DNA of 64,000 nt from Dendrolimus kikuchii (Eukaryota; Arthropoda; Insecta; Lepidoptera; Lasiocampidae): contig CM034392.1 in NCBI GenBank assembly GCA_019925095.2, forward strand, positions 16,974,887-17,038,886, read 5' to 3'. The notes beneath the pieces are model-generated. The model was not told the DNA's origin. It ran no database searches and saw nothing but the letters and a program-made list of their open reading frames with translations. This document shows, in pieces, positions 46,251 to 59,305 of the stretch. How positions within the stretch are numbered: the stretch's first letter is position 1; every line of letters begins with the position of its first letter. Made by a program: the position numbers and the translations under genes.

Positions 46251-47889
46251 CGTTTTTTTTTGGTACGGCCGTTACTTACAATTCACTAACAAACACATCG
46301 TTACGGTAACGCGAATGAAATTTTGCTAGCACTACTAGTTTTAATATAACTGTATACGTGATTGAAAATTTAATTAGTATATTTGCCCAGAGGAGTCAAT
46401 CGAGTGCTAGTAAATTCAGACAAGTGAACTTCGTACAAAATCATTCAAACATGTTCAAAGAATTTAATTTGGTTCGCTAAACAGTTCATTGTAATGTTAA
46501 ACTTGACGATTATTGATGAAATATGGTCAAAAGGCAAATATTTCCCAATCGGTTGTAAATTTTGAGCTCGTAAAAACAGCTAAAACTCTTGAAATAACAC
46601 GTACTACTGAACAATGGATTCCTTGTCGGCCGTGTTGCGCTTTGCCGGTTGGCCAGCACGCCAGGTATGCGAGTAGCAAGCCCACATTGAAAACTCGAAA
46701 CACCTATTGTAATAAATGCTGTACGGCATGGAGTCTACAGATCTCGTTCGACGACCGGTTCTCAGAAAAATGACGAGACATTCTTTTAAGTAGATACGTC
46801 TATCATACTATCATTGAGGCTAAAAGGTCTTATGTGGCATTAATTCTATACGAAAGCATATTTACCGTTTGCGCCATAGGCTATGTTAGCATGTGAACTG
46901 ACGTAGATAAAGCGATTAATGGGAAACGGCTTGTTGGTGGTCTCAAGCGAGCTCGTCTGGTACTGAATATCAATGAATCTATTGTTCCATTCCAAAAATG
47001 GACGTAAAATTGAAGTGTTTTATTATTAGCGCTAACTCACATAAATATTTAAAACAAGCTATATTTTGTTACTGGACTAAGCGTCGACTAGACTGATTAG
47101 CTTTTATGTAGATTTAAATATGCCGTGGAAATAACAACAATCACCATTTCCCACGGACGACCACAGACCAACTAGCACATGTTTAATTTGGACTTGGCAT
47201 AAAAAAGCTTCTGTGTTGAATTAGAAGGTTTTGCACATGTCGTCTTTTCAGTTTCCACTTGAGGAATTAGAAGCATAACAATTTTAAGCGTTTCCAGATT
47301 TGTTTCTTATACCTAAAATAACGATGTAAAAATAAAGATACATGATAACCTGAAGCCTGAGGTCAACGTATTAATTTCGTTCTTTTAGTAATTTAATCTT
47401 ATCAAAAGGCTCCGTAATATATTCAACGAAACTAGGTCGGCAGCAACCATCAAATGTAATGCAATCAACAAAGCCGTACTGGCAACGCTTTTCGTTTACT
47501 ATCATTTCTTTAAATTGGACCAACGACATTTGTGGTTAGTTTGTTTTTTTACAAGCAAAAAGGTATTCGACCTCGATACTTGCTCTTGAAGGAGCGGACG
47601 TGGCTGCCATATACGACAGTATATCAAGGATAACTAATATAATTAACTAGATACCATTGACTGGATTATGAAATGTGCCTTTATTCCTGCTATGGCCCAC
47701 TATAATTCATTTTAAAATGTTATTACAAAATAAGAAACTGCATAACATAAAAAGTAGTTTAATTTTTGTAATAATAGACAAGCAAATTATAAAAAAATGA
47801 AAGCAATAATTACATTTAACACGTATTTGTTATAATTATCTTGTTTTGTGTGTTATATAAAAAATCAATACAATTCATACATTATAGGT

Positions 47890-48015
47890 ACTTTGACGAT
47901 CTCTGTGGTCTAAGGGTTAGCCCGTCTAATTTACTTTGAAACTGAAGATCCAGGGTTCGTTTCCTGTCAGGGTAAACGACGTAAAAACACGATATTTATA
48001 CATAACACAGAGTAA
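47890..48015 (+). mobile_element. tRNA-derived SINE head, diverged
   Basis: 'acgatctctgtggtctaagg' and 'gttagcccgtctaattt' (A-box-like) and 'agggttcgtttcctgtcagg' (B-box-like) are placed as in S1. Confidence 0.5.
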
Positions 48016-48394
48016 CTTAACTATTTAATAAGCTTTTTTAAAAAGGTTTTTATATACAAGCTTTTGAGATCCTGGATATCATGTAGCCGCAGAACGCTAG
48101 AGCCAAGACAAGTAAAACGAGCCCAAACATGACGCGTCTATCTTGTTTAGTACAGGAGTTCCTATGGCCACCTTCCGACTCCTTCATCAACTCCATAGTA
48201 CCATATTATTGCATTGTCACGCGATATACATATGCGTGCAAAATTTCAGCTCAATCGGAAATCGGGAAGTTGGTCAAATTTAAGCTGCAAGATTCCACCC
48301 GAACTTACATACATACTACATAGGTACATTAATTGCAAGTTAGTAAAAGTTTATAAAAAAATACAATATGTATGTTCGTCTGCCGATTTATTTA

Positions 48395-48745
48395 CCACTA
48401 GGATTAGTCCGCGACATAGATGCAATTTTTTTCAGATTTCTTGTCTGTTCGGGGTTCACGTAAAAACTACTAGGCCGATTTCAATGCGGTTTTCGATGAT
48501 CGACAGCTAATTCTTAGACATAAAATCTGTACTACTTTTTACCCCGGGAATCCCGCGGGAATTTTTCTGGTAACGATCCTGCGGGAATTTTCCCGGGAGC
48601 GGTTTGAAGTAGTTCGGAAGCATAAAAATTAGCTTATTCCGACACAGTTTCCACTAGAACCATAGGTTACATTGTTTTTTAAAACGCTGCTACACTTTGT
48701 GTCCCGGGAATCTCGCGGGAACGAAGTCTAGGGCATATCCTAGTA
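48395..48745 (-). repeat. family R1 repeat, minus orientation
   Basis: 'gatttcttgtctgttcgggg', 'tttttaccccgggaatcccg', 'cgacacagtttccactagaa', 'tcgcgggaacgaagtctagg'. It accounts for part of the open frame 48214-48510. It abuts the LINE tail at 48789. Confidence 0.75.
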
Positions 48746-48788
48746 TATAATTGTAATACATGATAAGGAATATGTCTTCTTTGACATT

Positions 48789-48905
48789 ATGAATGTCAAA
48801 GAAGCAAGTGAGGTGTGTAAGAATGGGCCTAAATGGCGCTCTGTTGTTCGTGCCTACCCCGCAAGGGAACTGGCGTGAAGTTATGTATGTATGTATGTAT
48901 GTATG
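48789..48905 (+). mobile_element. LINE 3' end with (ATGT)n tail
   Basis: Starts atgaatgtcaaagaagcaag and ends ctggcgtgaagt followed by TATG units. It translates to [29 protein letters not shown], stop: the same ORF end as at 2594. Confidence 0.75.
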
Positions 48906-49471
48906 ATAAGGAATAATACCGCAATTGATAAAGTGTCTGATATACATAATATATCTACTTTTATTTTACATACAGTTTAGATGATTTCAACAAACTTTAA
49001 ACGTTACGTATGGAACCTAAATCTTCGCGGTAGGTAATTATTGCATTCAAAGTTATTTATCTCCACTCTCTAAAAATCCATAATAAATTTAATCAATGCG
49101 TATGGTCGTAAATACATATACAAAGTTATCTAGTTTAGATTTATGTATTAATAAGGATTAGGATTTTAATATTTGCGTAGGCGAATCATACTTAAAAGAT
49201 CACTATTATGCGACACTTGACTGACTCACGCGCACGTGCAACGCCACTGCGTCATGCCTAATTGGCGACGAATGGCTGTTTAGTATTTGTCTCAGATCAG
49301 AAACTAAAAGAGACATTTCTATAGAACCTGGCTCTGAATATTTCATGATTCATCATAAAAACATGTTTTATCATAACGCCTTTTTCCATGGGGTTTGGCA
49401 ATGACGATAGATCTCCATTTGCAATGGGACACCTTTCGCTTCGTTTACTTTAATTTTTTTTAATTTTTAAC

Positions 49472-49740
49472 ATGTCCTTTGTTCAGAATGTTAACGATTT
49501 TGTCAAAGAAAGTCTATCAACATTAACTTCTGCCGTTCAGACTGCTGTTGATAAATCAAATTTGCAATGTTATATAAATCATAATAAAGCTCAATTAATT
49601 GCGACAGTAGATGATGACTGAGCCATAAGTGTAGACATTGAGTCACTTTGACGCACATTTGTGTCAATGAGCACACTGGAAAATATACAAAGTGACCAAC
49701 CAGCGTACCTTTTAACGTGAGAATTAGATCATAAAATTAA
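49472..49740 (+). pseudogene. unidentified small coding relic with in-frame stops
   Basis: ATG at 49472 opens 49 codons (MSFVQNVNDFVKESLSTLTS, AVQTAVDKSNLQCYINHNKA, QLIATVDDD) to TGA at 49619-49621. The same frame continues with protein-like sequence through two more TGA codons (AISVDIESL, RTFVSMSTLENIQSDQPAYL). TGA would be CGA changed by CpG decay. The amphipathic, low-Cys composition looks like a real protein fragment, but I do not recognise the family. It could be a retrocopy or a chance frame. Confidence 0.3.
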
Positions 49741-51761
49741 TTAATAAATCTGAGTAAAAAAGAAAGAAATTACTTATATTTTAAGGAATGATATAGGTAC
49801 AACAAGAGGAATGTTTGAATTCGAATATAGGTGTAACTGTATATTTCTTTGTATTTTCCTGAATCTTATTTGTTAGTACCTATAAAAAACCACAGGAATA
49901 TGTTTTATCTGAGAGAGTAGAAAGCCTTCCTTAATAATCATATTTCAAATTAAAAAGTATAGAGATAGTAGATACGTGAATTAATTTAATATTTATTTAT
50001 TATGTGTATCTAAAATGAAAAGCAAGCTAGTTAATTAATGCATATATTTGAAGATAGTATTAGATCAAAAATAACAAGGGAATTTTATCCCTCTTAATTT
50101 ATTGGGTTTTTTTCCACATAGGCATGTCAGCCCCATCTTCTTTTAACCATACAATAACTTATATATTACAATGTAAATAATGAGCTGGCTAACTAGCCTG
50201 TTTTGGCAGGCTCTGCCAAAATGTCATCTTCATTTTTGCTGAGTTCGGCGCAGTAGGCAGTTATGAAAATCAACTTTGCCCATGAGGTGGCCGAAATTCC
50301 TGTCAGGAAATGACATGCTTGGATTCTTTTCAGCAGCTTTTAAACAAATGGATTGTGGTTGTTGTTTTTGCTCAATTATGCATCCTTATTTGTTTTTATA
50401 AAATAAAAAAAAATGTGGTGGTCATAATTATATAATAATCAAGAATCTGATTATGGTTATAAGAAATGAATGAGAACAAGATTGATAAAAAAGATGTACA
50501 TTGTATTGAGTAATTGCCTAAAACAGGTACCTAATAGTTTATACCTGCTTAATACAACTTTCAAGGTCAGTGAGCGATATTATGGCACTGTTTTTAATGT
50601 TTTAGCACTTGGTACTAATTATTTTTGGCATATGTTTTACACTAAATTCAAAACTCAATCTCTAAAATGTATTGTTAGAAAACATTAATTTATTGTTACA
50701 TATTTATATTAAAATAAATAAGATACATACCCATAGTGTGAATTAGAGTGGAATTGCGAGGAAATATGCGCAAAAACTTGTAAGAAATTGCTTCCCCAGT
50801 CTATCCCATTTCCATTGGAGAGGATTAGACGTCATTGCAGTAAGTAGTGTCGTGATGGATAATTCGATTAAATTACTCGTCATTAAAGTTCCTAGTCCAT
50901 AATACCGATACGTCACGATTTTATTATTGTTCCGTTTCGAAAATTTCGTTATCACGGTAGGTACGTCCGGTTATTTTCAGGCCAAAATTTACGTATAGGT
51001 ATCTTGTTTTTCTTACAAGATAAATTTTTGGATACAATTTTAGTTAACTTTGTCTTAAGATAATTAAAATAAAATATTTTCTACTGTAATATCTTACTTT
51101 AAATGTGGCTTAAGTTGTCAAAGACACTTAAACATCGTTAAATAGTGTAATTTATTGCAAAAATCCTGTTTGTAATGTACGAAAACGACGATCTTCAAAG
51201 GATACACAATGTATAAGTATATAGTATTTATTACAATAAAGGATTTCCCAGTCTTCTTCAAAAAGACTGAGGCAGAATGGATTTGAGGAGTTTGAGGAGT
51301 TATGACAATGGTGGATTCTTCTTAATGATGGTGGCATCATAGCCAGGGCCGTTTTATTTTAACCATATGGAGCGCCGGGGTGTGAAATTATTCTATGTCC
51401 ATTTTCCGACAATAATAAATGGCAGCAATTTTAACTTTATAACTGGATCTTCCACATCAATATCGGACTTGTTTTCATGTGGTAACTTTTGTTCTAGATT
51501 GAGATTCTTTTTTTAAGTCTCTATCCAATGACCCTTGTCCATGTTGGCAAAAAATGAATACTTGTGTTGTGTCCGGTATGATTAAGTATTTTTTAAAACT
51601 AGCAGAGTACGCAAGGTGGTATATATATGATGTCGATCATCTTTTGACCCTGGGTCATTGCGATTCTCGTTGGTCGATCAACGGCATTTGATTGTTTTTG
51701 CAAGCTGCAGAACTTGGGCCTCTAAATTACCTGTACAAAAATATACCAAATTTCATGAAAT

Positions 51762-51784
51762 ATATATATATATATATATATATC
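51762..51784. repeat. (TA)n microsatellite
   Basis: About 11 TA units after 'catgaaata'. A second short tract is at 53501-53521. Both look like simple slippage sites in an AT-rich setting. Confidence 0.85.
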
Positions 51785-53995
51785 ATATTCGAAATATGAT
51801 TTGATAGAAATTGGAATTGCTTATCTTCATATTTATGTTGGATGTTTACACGTTTTGTTTTATAACTTATTCTATAACGTCTGTTAGAATGTTTATCTCA
51901 GTCATACTTTTATCCACTTATACTTAAGCACAGGAAATGAGATTTCTTCAACCCCGAAATTATTTGCCGGGATGCGGCATTAATAATCACTAGAAGCAAA
52001 AAATGGTATCTTCTTGTACAAGATTTAATAAATCTACCTGATTTACAATAGACACGAATGTTCTTGGTGAGAATAGAGTGTCTGTCATTTAGAGAAAAGT
52101 TTTTTTATGTAATTATAGGCGGGGCGGGTCGTAGACGGAGACCACTTGGCCAACTGTGGAATGCTACCTGCCATCCCACGATTTATAGAGCAGCATTATT
52201 AGAAATCTCCTGTACATGTTCTCAGCGAGTATTTTTACTACACTCTTTTAACGGAAACCTGTTTCGTCTTTTTTTTAAATAAATATAAGTACCATGATAA
52301 TTAAATTTTGTTTGCCATCTTTGCCCGTTTACCGTACGGGTTAGGATAGTAACATCTATGAAACGTTTGATTTTCATACATCATAGAGTGTAAACTAATA
52401 AATTTAATGAACAATAATGATGATTAAATATCACTTTATTTCAATAAAAAGTAATGTTTCGAAATGGGACTTGAATTTTGGCATTGGATAATCTTGAATA
52501 ATGGTAAAGGATAACGCATTCTGCAGACAGATAACCTAGAGTCGTAGACAGTGTAGCCATTGTTGAACGAATGACTAGTGTGTAGGCGTATTTATACACT
52601 ATATATACATAATAAAATTATATTTAGTGCTAGGATGCAAGTTGTATTTCTACTTGAGTTGGAAGATTTTTTATAGATTAATGTTTTTTAAAGTGGACAA
52701 ATAATCGCAAGGGTTTGAGTTCTTGCACGTGCTAAAGTTTGTGAGCTCAAATCCCTTGTAAAGAAATAGTTTTTAAGGATTCTTATAAATCAACTTTTAT
52801 TATAATAATTATAATCGGCACACATATTTGTATTTTATACATAAAATTGATGTAAAATAAATAGTAGAAATAAAACTCAAAGAATTTTTATAAACATTAT
52901 CAGCTTTCAATAATACGTGATAAAAATGCTTAAATCATTGAAGCCGAATGCAGACAAATATTTTAGATTTTAACTAAAGAACTTAAAAAATATAATTTAT
53001 AGTGTTGATGGTTGAGAAAACAACTTCCTGGTTGGTATATGTTCAGAATTTTTTGTTCATAATTCAAGTTTTATAGATTGTGAGTCACCAATTTAACATA
53101 CTGCCGGAAGATGTGATTGCAGCAACTTAAAAAATGAATTTTTGACTACTACACTTCATTTGAAACAATTAATTTCATTCCAGGAAAGTCGATGAAATAG
53201 TTATTCATCTTTTTACATATGATACAGCATGATTTATGGGTTGACCCACTAACCCAGTGTCAAGTATCCATAATAATTATAATAAAATTTTAGATCACTC
53301 TTCCATCAAAAACCTTAAGTAAATCATTGTTCTTTTTTTAACGCCAAAACAATTGAAATTATAATACAATATTTTCCTATATACAGTCAATACACAGTAC
53401 AACTTTCGTTTACTTTTAAACAATATTATATAGAGTTTCCCCGCGCCGCGTGAAAACCCCTAGGTAGTAAGTAGCTCTATGTTACTTACATATATACTTA
53501 TATATATATATATATATATATTAGACCTAAAACTTAAAACTTTCTACTTTGTTATTCAATTTACTACAATAACAAAGAAATTAAGTTCATATAGTCTACA
53601 CAACTGTCCAGCAAAATATAGAGGCGAGTTGAAGCCAATTTCATTTGAAGTAATACAATAAATGACATATTGTTTATGATAATGTAGGTATTTCTTAGTG
53701 AAACGAAAAAACGCGATTGCAGCGCCAAACCGCTTCATTTATCCTATTATCGGGATAAAATGTATCCTAAGTGTTAGCTCGGGTTATAAACCAGCATTAT
53801 GTCGAGTTTCATTTATATACCTAGGTGAACCAAAAAGTTCTTAGAAGTGCATATATATAAAACCTTTTTGGGAGAAGTTCGATATTCAAATTAAAGAGTG
53901 TCAATCGCACAATATTGATGCCAACTGTCACTTGTTTTTGTCAGTTCGTTCGCACGTAATAAATCGCTTTGTGCAACGAGTTGTAAAAAAGCAAA

Positions 53996-55035
53996 ATGAC
54001 AGATATAAGTTACGTGCGGTGATAAAATATCACACAGATTGAGAAAAATGTCTACGAAAGATTTTTTTTCGGACATTCAGCAGACATTAGGGGATGATAC
54101 TGTACCCTATTCTACGGTTGTGTACTGGGTGGCTGAATTTAAAAGAGGTCAATCAATCTGTAAAGATGACGTTCTACGTGTCCTTCAACCTCCGTTACGG
54201 AAGAAAATGTCAAAAAGGTTGAGAATCTGGTTTTGGAACACAGAAGAATAACTATAAAACATATAGCTGAGATCCTAAAGATATGTTTTGGATAGCGTTC
54301 AATCCATTTTAATTGATTCACTGGGGTTCAAAAAAAAAGCCGGTAAGATGGGTACCACGAATGTTAACCGCGAAAACAAAAAGCGATATTTGGAAATTTC
54401 TTAGCGTAATCTCGAACTGTTCCAGCGTGATTTGGATAATTTTTGCCGTCGCCTTGTCACCATGGATGAGACGTAGGTCCATCATTTTGATCCTCAAACT
54501 GAGTGACACAGCATGTTTTGCAAACGACAATCCTCTCCATCCATTAAGAAATTTCGAGTTGTTTCTACCGCTGGCAATTTTATGGCCTCAATGTTTTGGG
54601 ATTAGTGAAGGAATCCTTTTTAGTGATTACATGCCAAAAGGCCCGACGATTACTCAACCCTATTGCGAAAATGTAATTCCGAAAGTGCGTGAAGCGATTT
54701 AAGAAAAACGTCCTGGAAAGCTGTCGTTGGGCGTGTTGTTTCTTCACAATAACGCTCCCACTCATCGATCAAAAGTTGCGCTCAAGGCAATCCGCTGTGC
54801 TCGCTTCAATCTCCTTGACCACCCACCATATTCTCCGGACTTAGCCCCAAGTGATTTTCACTTATTCCCAAAATTAAAAGAAGAAATTTGTGGAATTACA
54901 TTTCACGGTAATGACGCGGTTATGGCTGCCGTAGAGAAGTTTTTCGAGACTCAAGAAAAAAAATTTTTTTGGCCAGGAATAAGGAAGTTAGAAACGCGTT
55001 ATTCTAAATACATTGACTGGAGAGAGATTATATAG
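53996..55035 (+). pseudogene. mariner transposase pseudogene
   Basis: The N-terminus from ATG 53996 (MTDISYVR, then stops) continues with MSTKDFFSDIQQTLGDDTVP and YSTVVYWVAEFKRGQS (helix-turn-helix). Catalytic motifs: MDET with an adjacent stop near 54470, HNNAPTHRS (the second Asp is Asn), and YSPDLAPSDFHLFPKLKEEI. The spacing from the second to the third motif and the FHLFPKLK wording point to the insect D37-type mariners. At least four stops and several frameshifts. It ends at TAG 55033-55035. Confidence 0.88.
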
Positions 55036-55050
55036 AAAAAAAACTTCGTT

Positions 55051-55322
55051 TAAAAAAACCGACTTCAAAAACTAAAAAGTATAAAATAACTTATTTCTAA
55101 AGCTATTTTTAATTATAATATCTTATTTTTAATATATAGTATCTAAAATATCTTCAAGTCGGTGCTTAGTAATTTTCAAAATATAGTCATTTTTATGTTT
55201 TATTTAGCACCGACTTCAAGATGTTCTAGATATTATATATTAAAAATAAGATATTATAATTAAAAATAGCTTTAGAAATAAGTTAATTTATACTTTTTAG
55301 TTTTTGTAGTCGGTTTTTTTAA
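55051..55322. repeat. 272-base foldback (inverted repeat) element
   Basis: Arms 55051-55167 and 55205-55322 are complementary over about 117 bases with roughly six mismatches, starting aaaaaccgactt; a second gacttcaagat/atcttcaagtc pair sits at the loop. It would form a long hairpin if transcribed. It is the left part of the nested element in mariner 2. Confidence 0.88.
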
Positions 55323-55810
55323 GCAGTTTTTTTTTATTCGTTACTTTTTAGTGTCTAGCTATGGGGAGGCCTACGAAAGTTGCCTCGCGCCTTAAAAAAT
55401 ATAGGTCCTAAGGACGGAACGGAACGGAAAATTTTGTCACAATTTTTTTTTCATAGAATGACAACTACTAGGCCAGACTATGTTACATTTTTAGAAGACC
55501 AAATGGCAACTATTCCGCATCAAACTAAAGAAGAATCACGTAAATCGGATCATAAATCTCAGCGTAATCGGTGTACATACGGAACGGAATGGAAAAAAAA
55601 ATCATGAAAAATGTTCATAAAATGAAAACTACTGGGCCAAACTATGTTAAATTTTTAGGGGACTAAATGGCAACTATTCCGCATCAAACTAAAGAATAAT
55701 CACGTAAATCGGATTATAAATCTCAGAGTAATCGGTGTACATACATAAAAAATATATATACCTATCAAGTTGAGAAGGAGGAGGTCCTTTTGGAAGTCGG
55801 TTAAAAAATA
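55323..55810 (+). repeat. two tandem ~165-base units ending gaagtcggtt
   Basis: Units at about 55420-55575 and 55576-55745 share 'ctatgttaaatttttaggg'-like text, 'aatggcaactattccgcatc', 'aaactaaagaataatcacgt' and 'cggtgtacatac'. The end gagaaggaggaggtcc then ggaagtcggtt is inverted to the accgacttc start at 55058. So 55051-55810 is one element with accgacttc termini. Confidence 0.75.
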
Positions 55811-57382
55811 AAATATTTTTGTTTAAATTTTTGCATTTTGCATTTTAATATTGATTCCAAGAACTTTTTGATTCACATTCATACGTTCAGTAGTTTCCAA
55901 AAAAGAGGCGATCGCAACGCCATTTTCCTTCTATTTTCGTCTATCCCACGAAAATGAAATTATTTATCGGGCTAAAAAGTATCCTAAGTTACGCCCCCAG
56001 ATATAAGCTAGCTGTCGAGTTTTATTTAAATCCGTTCACTGGTTTTCACGTAATGCTCTACTAGACAGACAGACAAAAAATCTAAAAATTGCATTTTCGG
56101 AATCTGTTGGTCCTAATTAGTCCCCCCTGATTTTTTCACATTTTTAAACGCATTGTACAAACTCGAACCATTTATAAATTTATTATAGTATATTGAAAAG
56201 GGAACTGCACAGCAGAATATCACTCGAAGTTTCTGCTAAAACCTCAATCAAATTTTACAACTTTGCCCATGACTGAGTAGGTATAGACAAAGATTTATAA
56301 TAAACTATTATAACGGTTATATCTAGGCTCACAATATTCTATATTAAAATATAACATTTTAGCACATTACAACCGTTTAACAACATTAATAACATGTCTA
56401 AAGTGTTTTAACATTTAATAGAGTGGCATCACAATTCACTCTGAAACTGGATTAACAGTTTGAAACCCCGTTTATTTAACATGAAGTGCATAAAAACATT
56501 ATTCTCTCGTTTATAATGCCATAACAAAAGCACAGGTACAATTTAACAATGTGAAAACAGACCGAATGGCATTGTTTAAGTCCTGCCTCACGACCTGTGA
56601 CCATTGTACGTAGCTCGATGTATGATGTATGTAAAGTATACAAAACATACAGGTCTGCGTGACCCATTATCACGTTGCACCCTCAAACTTGTAAACATTA
56701 CACGGAAAAGGGCCCTTACACGATGCTTATCTGTGCGGGGTCATTGTTTTCTATCACGTTAAAAGACAAGTCTTTATTTACCATTCTGGAGCTTACAAAA
56801 CATCTTCTGTATCCTATAAATTATAATTAAAGTCTATTTCAAATAAGACTGCATGGTTGACACATCCATGAAACGTAATTAGTAGCGTTATCATAAACTG
56901 TCCCACGAAATAAATACTAATTTTAATTATACAAAAATATATTTAATCCTCTTACTATTTAATAATAATAGTAAACTTAGAATCACGATGTTTATTTCAT
57001 TTCTCCCACACCTTCCTATTTGGAACAGACTTAAAAAAAAAATACTAGGAATGCCAGCGAAAATTTAACTCTGCAATAAGGAAATAAAGCTCCTATTCTT
57101 AATAATCTTTTCATATTTTGATTGATTTGGACAAAAAAAATGCTTTTCATTTCTTATATTCTTAAAGTACGTTTGCAGTTGCCTGATCACAGAGATAACA
57201 GCACTTTTTGTTCCTGGGAAACGATGTTCCCTGCTGTCAAAAAAAATTAAAACTGCGAACCAGACATGTACATGTGACTTATGTGCTAACTTTTTTTACA
57301 ACCACTGTTAAATCGCGCCATAAATTGTAATAAAAATATCAATAATTTTGTAACATTATTTTATTCTTATAAATTACTTACA

Positions 57383-57430
57383 TTATGTAAGTAATTAATA
57401 ATTAGACTTAATTATTAATTACTTACATAA
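57383..57430. repeat. perfect 22-base-arm palindrome
   Basis: ttatgtaagtaattaataat-ta (57383-57404), loop gact, then the exact complement (57409-57430). AT-rich. A second short palindrome attacttacat/atgtaagtaat overlaps on the left. Confidence 0.9.
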
Positions 57431-58544
57431 ATAAGTCTGAGTTAAATATTTACAGTTTACAATACAATTACAATATTTATCGGTGACAAAAAAATACTGG
57501 CTGGTAGAATGCTACAGACAAAAAACCCTTGACGTTTGATATGTGGCGTATGAAATAAGTTCATCATATTTAGATATGGATTTAACGCTTGATGTCTTTA
57601 GAGAAGTAATTGTCGTTTTAATTAATCAGTTTTTATTTACTTTCCTCATATTCGAATGAAAAGCAGAGTGTTAATCTCGGATGAAAGGCCTACTTAGGCA
57701 CTCGAATTATTAGCGCCCACGATACGCTCGTGCGTCAAACCATCTCATGCCTAAATAGGTCACTTTCACCTCTCGTGTAACAATCTACTATTAAATAACA
57801 AATATCAATGACAGAGAAAAATACACATGGCGCCATCTTGTTATGCAGCATTCGAAGCATTCCAGAGTTGCGTTTGTTACTTGGAATTGTTGTTTGTTAC
57901 TTGGTTCTTCTCGCATTATTATTATTATTATTTCCCATCAAGATTCGACATACGTCATTGGAATGCGAACAACTAAGCTATATCCGATTACAATGAATTT
58001 ATTACTTGAAAAGTCCATCCATCCATGTTATTTATATAATAGATTTTTACGAAGTTTATTAAACAACACGAACCAGAATCTAACACCACATATAAAATGA
58101 CGTAATTTGACAGGAATTAAAGCAGAACGCTTTGTATACATTAATAAGGAAAAGCTTCAGAATAATAAAATCCTGCTTAAACAACTACGACATAAAGTAA
58201 GTGTTAAATACAATAATTATATTCTAGTAAAATATTATTTATTTACCTGTTACAGTTCTAAATTTTACTCATATATCTTGTAACGACGTCAGATTACGTG
58301 CATTGAGAAATATTTATGGAAAGTATAAAATTATTTATTTAGTATACTTACCGAAACCAACTTACTCTTAGGAGCACCTCCAAGAGAAGGCAGCTATAAA
58401 CATGTCTTGTTTTGGAGCAGAGTGATTTTTTAGCAGAAAAATCTAATTGAGCCCTTATTAAGACTCTCAAGTGCATATAGTATTTGGATTTATAGCTTAC
58501 AAGCTCCATATTGCTTCCCAATTTATATTTAACCCCTTTTTAAC

Positions 58545-59240
58545 CCACTTCAAAGAGGAGGAGGTTTTCAATTGTTCTATAAATGTTTTTTTTGTATGTT
58601 GGTTACTTGATTTCTCCATCAATTGTGGACCGATTTTCAAAATTTTCCTTTTTATCGAGAGAGTATACTCCCAAATTGATCCCATTGTCACCATGTCAGG
58701 ATCTGATGAGTGGATTCCAGGGAAATGGAGAGAAACCCTCGAAAATTGTTAACCGACTTCTTTGTTACATGATATCTCTGTCAATTAATTGTGGAGCGAT
58801 ATTCATTTTTTTTTTCTTTATTCGTAAGTTTATACTCCCGAGGTGGTCATCAAGTTAGGATCTAATGAGTCGATCGCAGAGAAATAGAGTAACCCTTTTT
58901 AAAGAACGCCAAGCGCCTACATTCTTAGAAAAGATAGCTTATATACGCGTGCCAGTATTACATTTCCTACAGGCACTTAATTTTTTTGAATGCGTGTTAT
59001 GCGATTTCTCTGGCAATTGTGGAACGATTTTTAAATTGTTTTATTTGAAAGAGTATGGTCCCCAAGTATTGAAAAATATTTTGTTTTAAACATTTTAGCA
59101 ACTTCTTTCTACATCTTGAAAAAATAACAACAAAGCAAAATATACCTACTTTTTATGTTTTAATTGGCACCGACTTCATGATGTTATAGAAAAAATTGGT
59201 TAAATATTTTTTTTTACTTTGACGTCGGTTTTGTTTTTTT
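58545..59240 (+). repeat. accgacttc/gtcggtt family element with imperfect internal repeats
   Basis: Related to the nested element at 55051: 'gaggaggaggttttcaattg' at the left; 'ggcaccgacttcatgatg' and 'gacgtcggttttg' at the right. A phrase like 'gatttctc-caattgtgga-cgattttcaa' comes three times (about 58609, 58770 and 59003). It explains four short open frames in 58471-59089. Confidence 0.65.
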
Positions 59241-59305
59241 AAAAGAATGTACTAGTCAGTCATTCAAAAATTGAAAAGAATAATAAAGTTGATATTATGA
59301 TGATA

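Larger units (their letters stand above)
53825..55876 (+). mobile_element. second mariner, broken by a nested element
   Basis: Inverted ends: gtgaaccaaaaagttcttag at 53825 and the complement of gtgaatcaaaaagttcttgg ending at 55876 (22 bases, two mismatches). Mariners are about 1.3 kb; this one is 2052 bases because about 0.76 kb (55051-55810) of another repeat sits between the transposase end and the right terminus. The flanking TA is no longer clear. A different mariner family from the one at 23369. Confidence 0.85.

Noticed and set aside
49619..49690. In-frame TGA as selenocysteine
   Set aside because: No SECIS-like structure seen, several TGAs, no known selenoprotein motif; decay of CGA is simpler.
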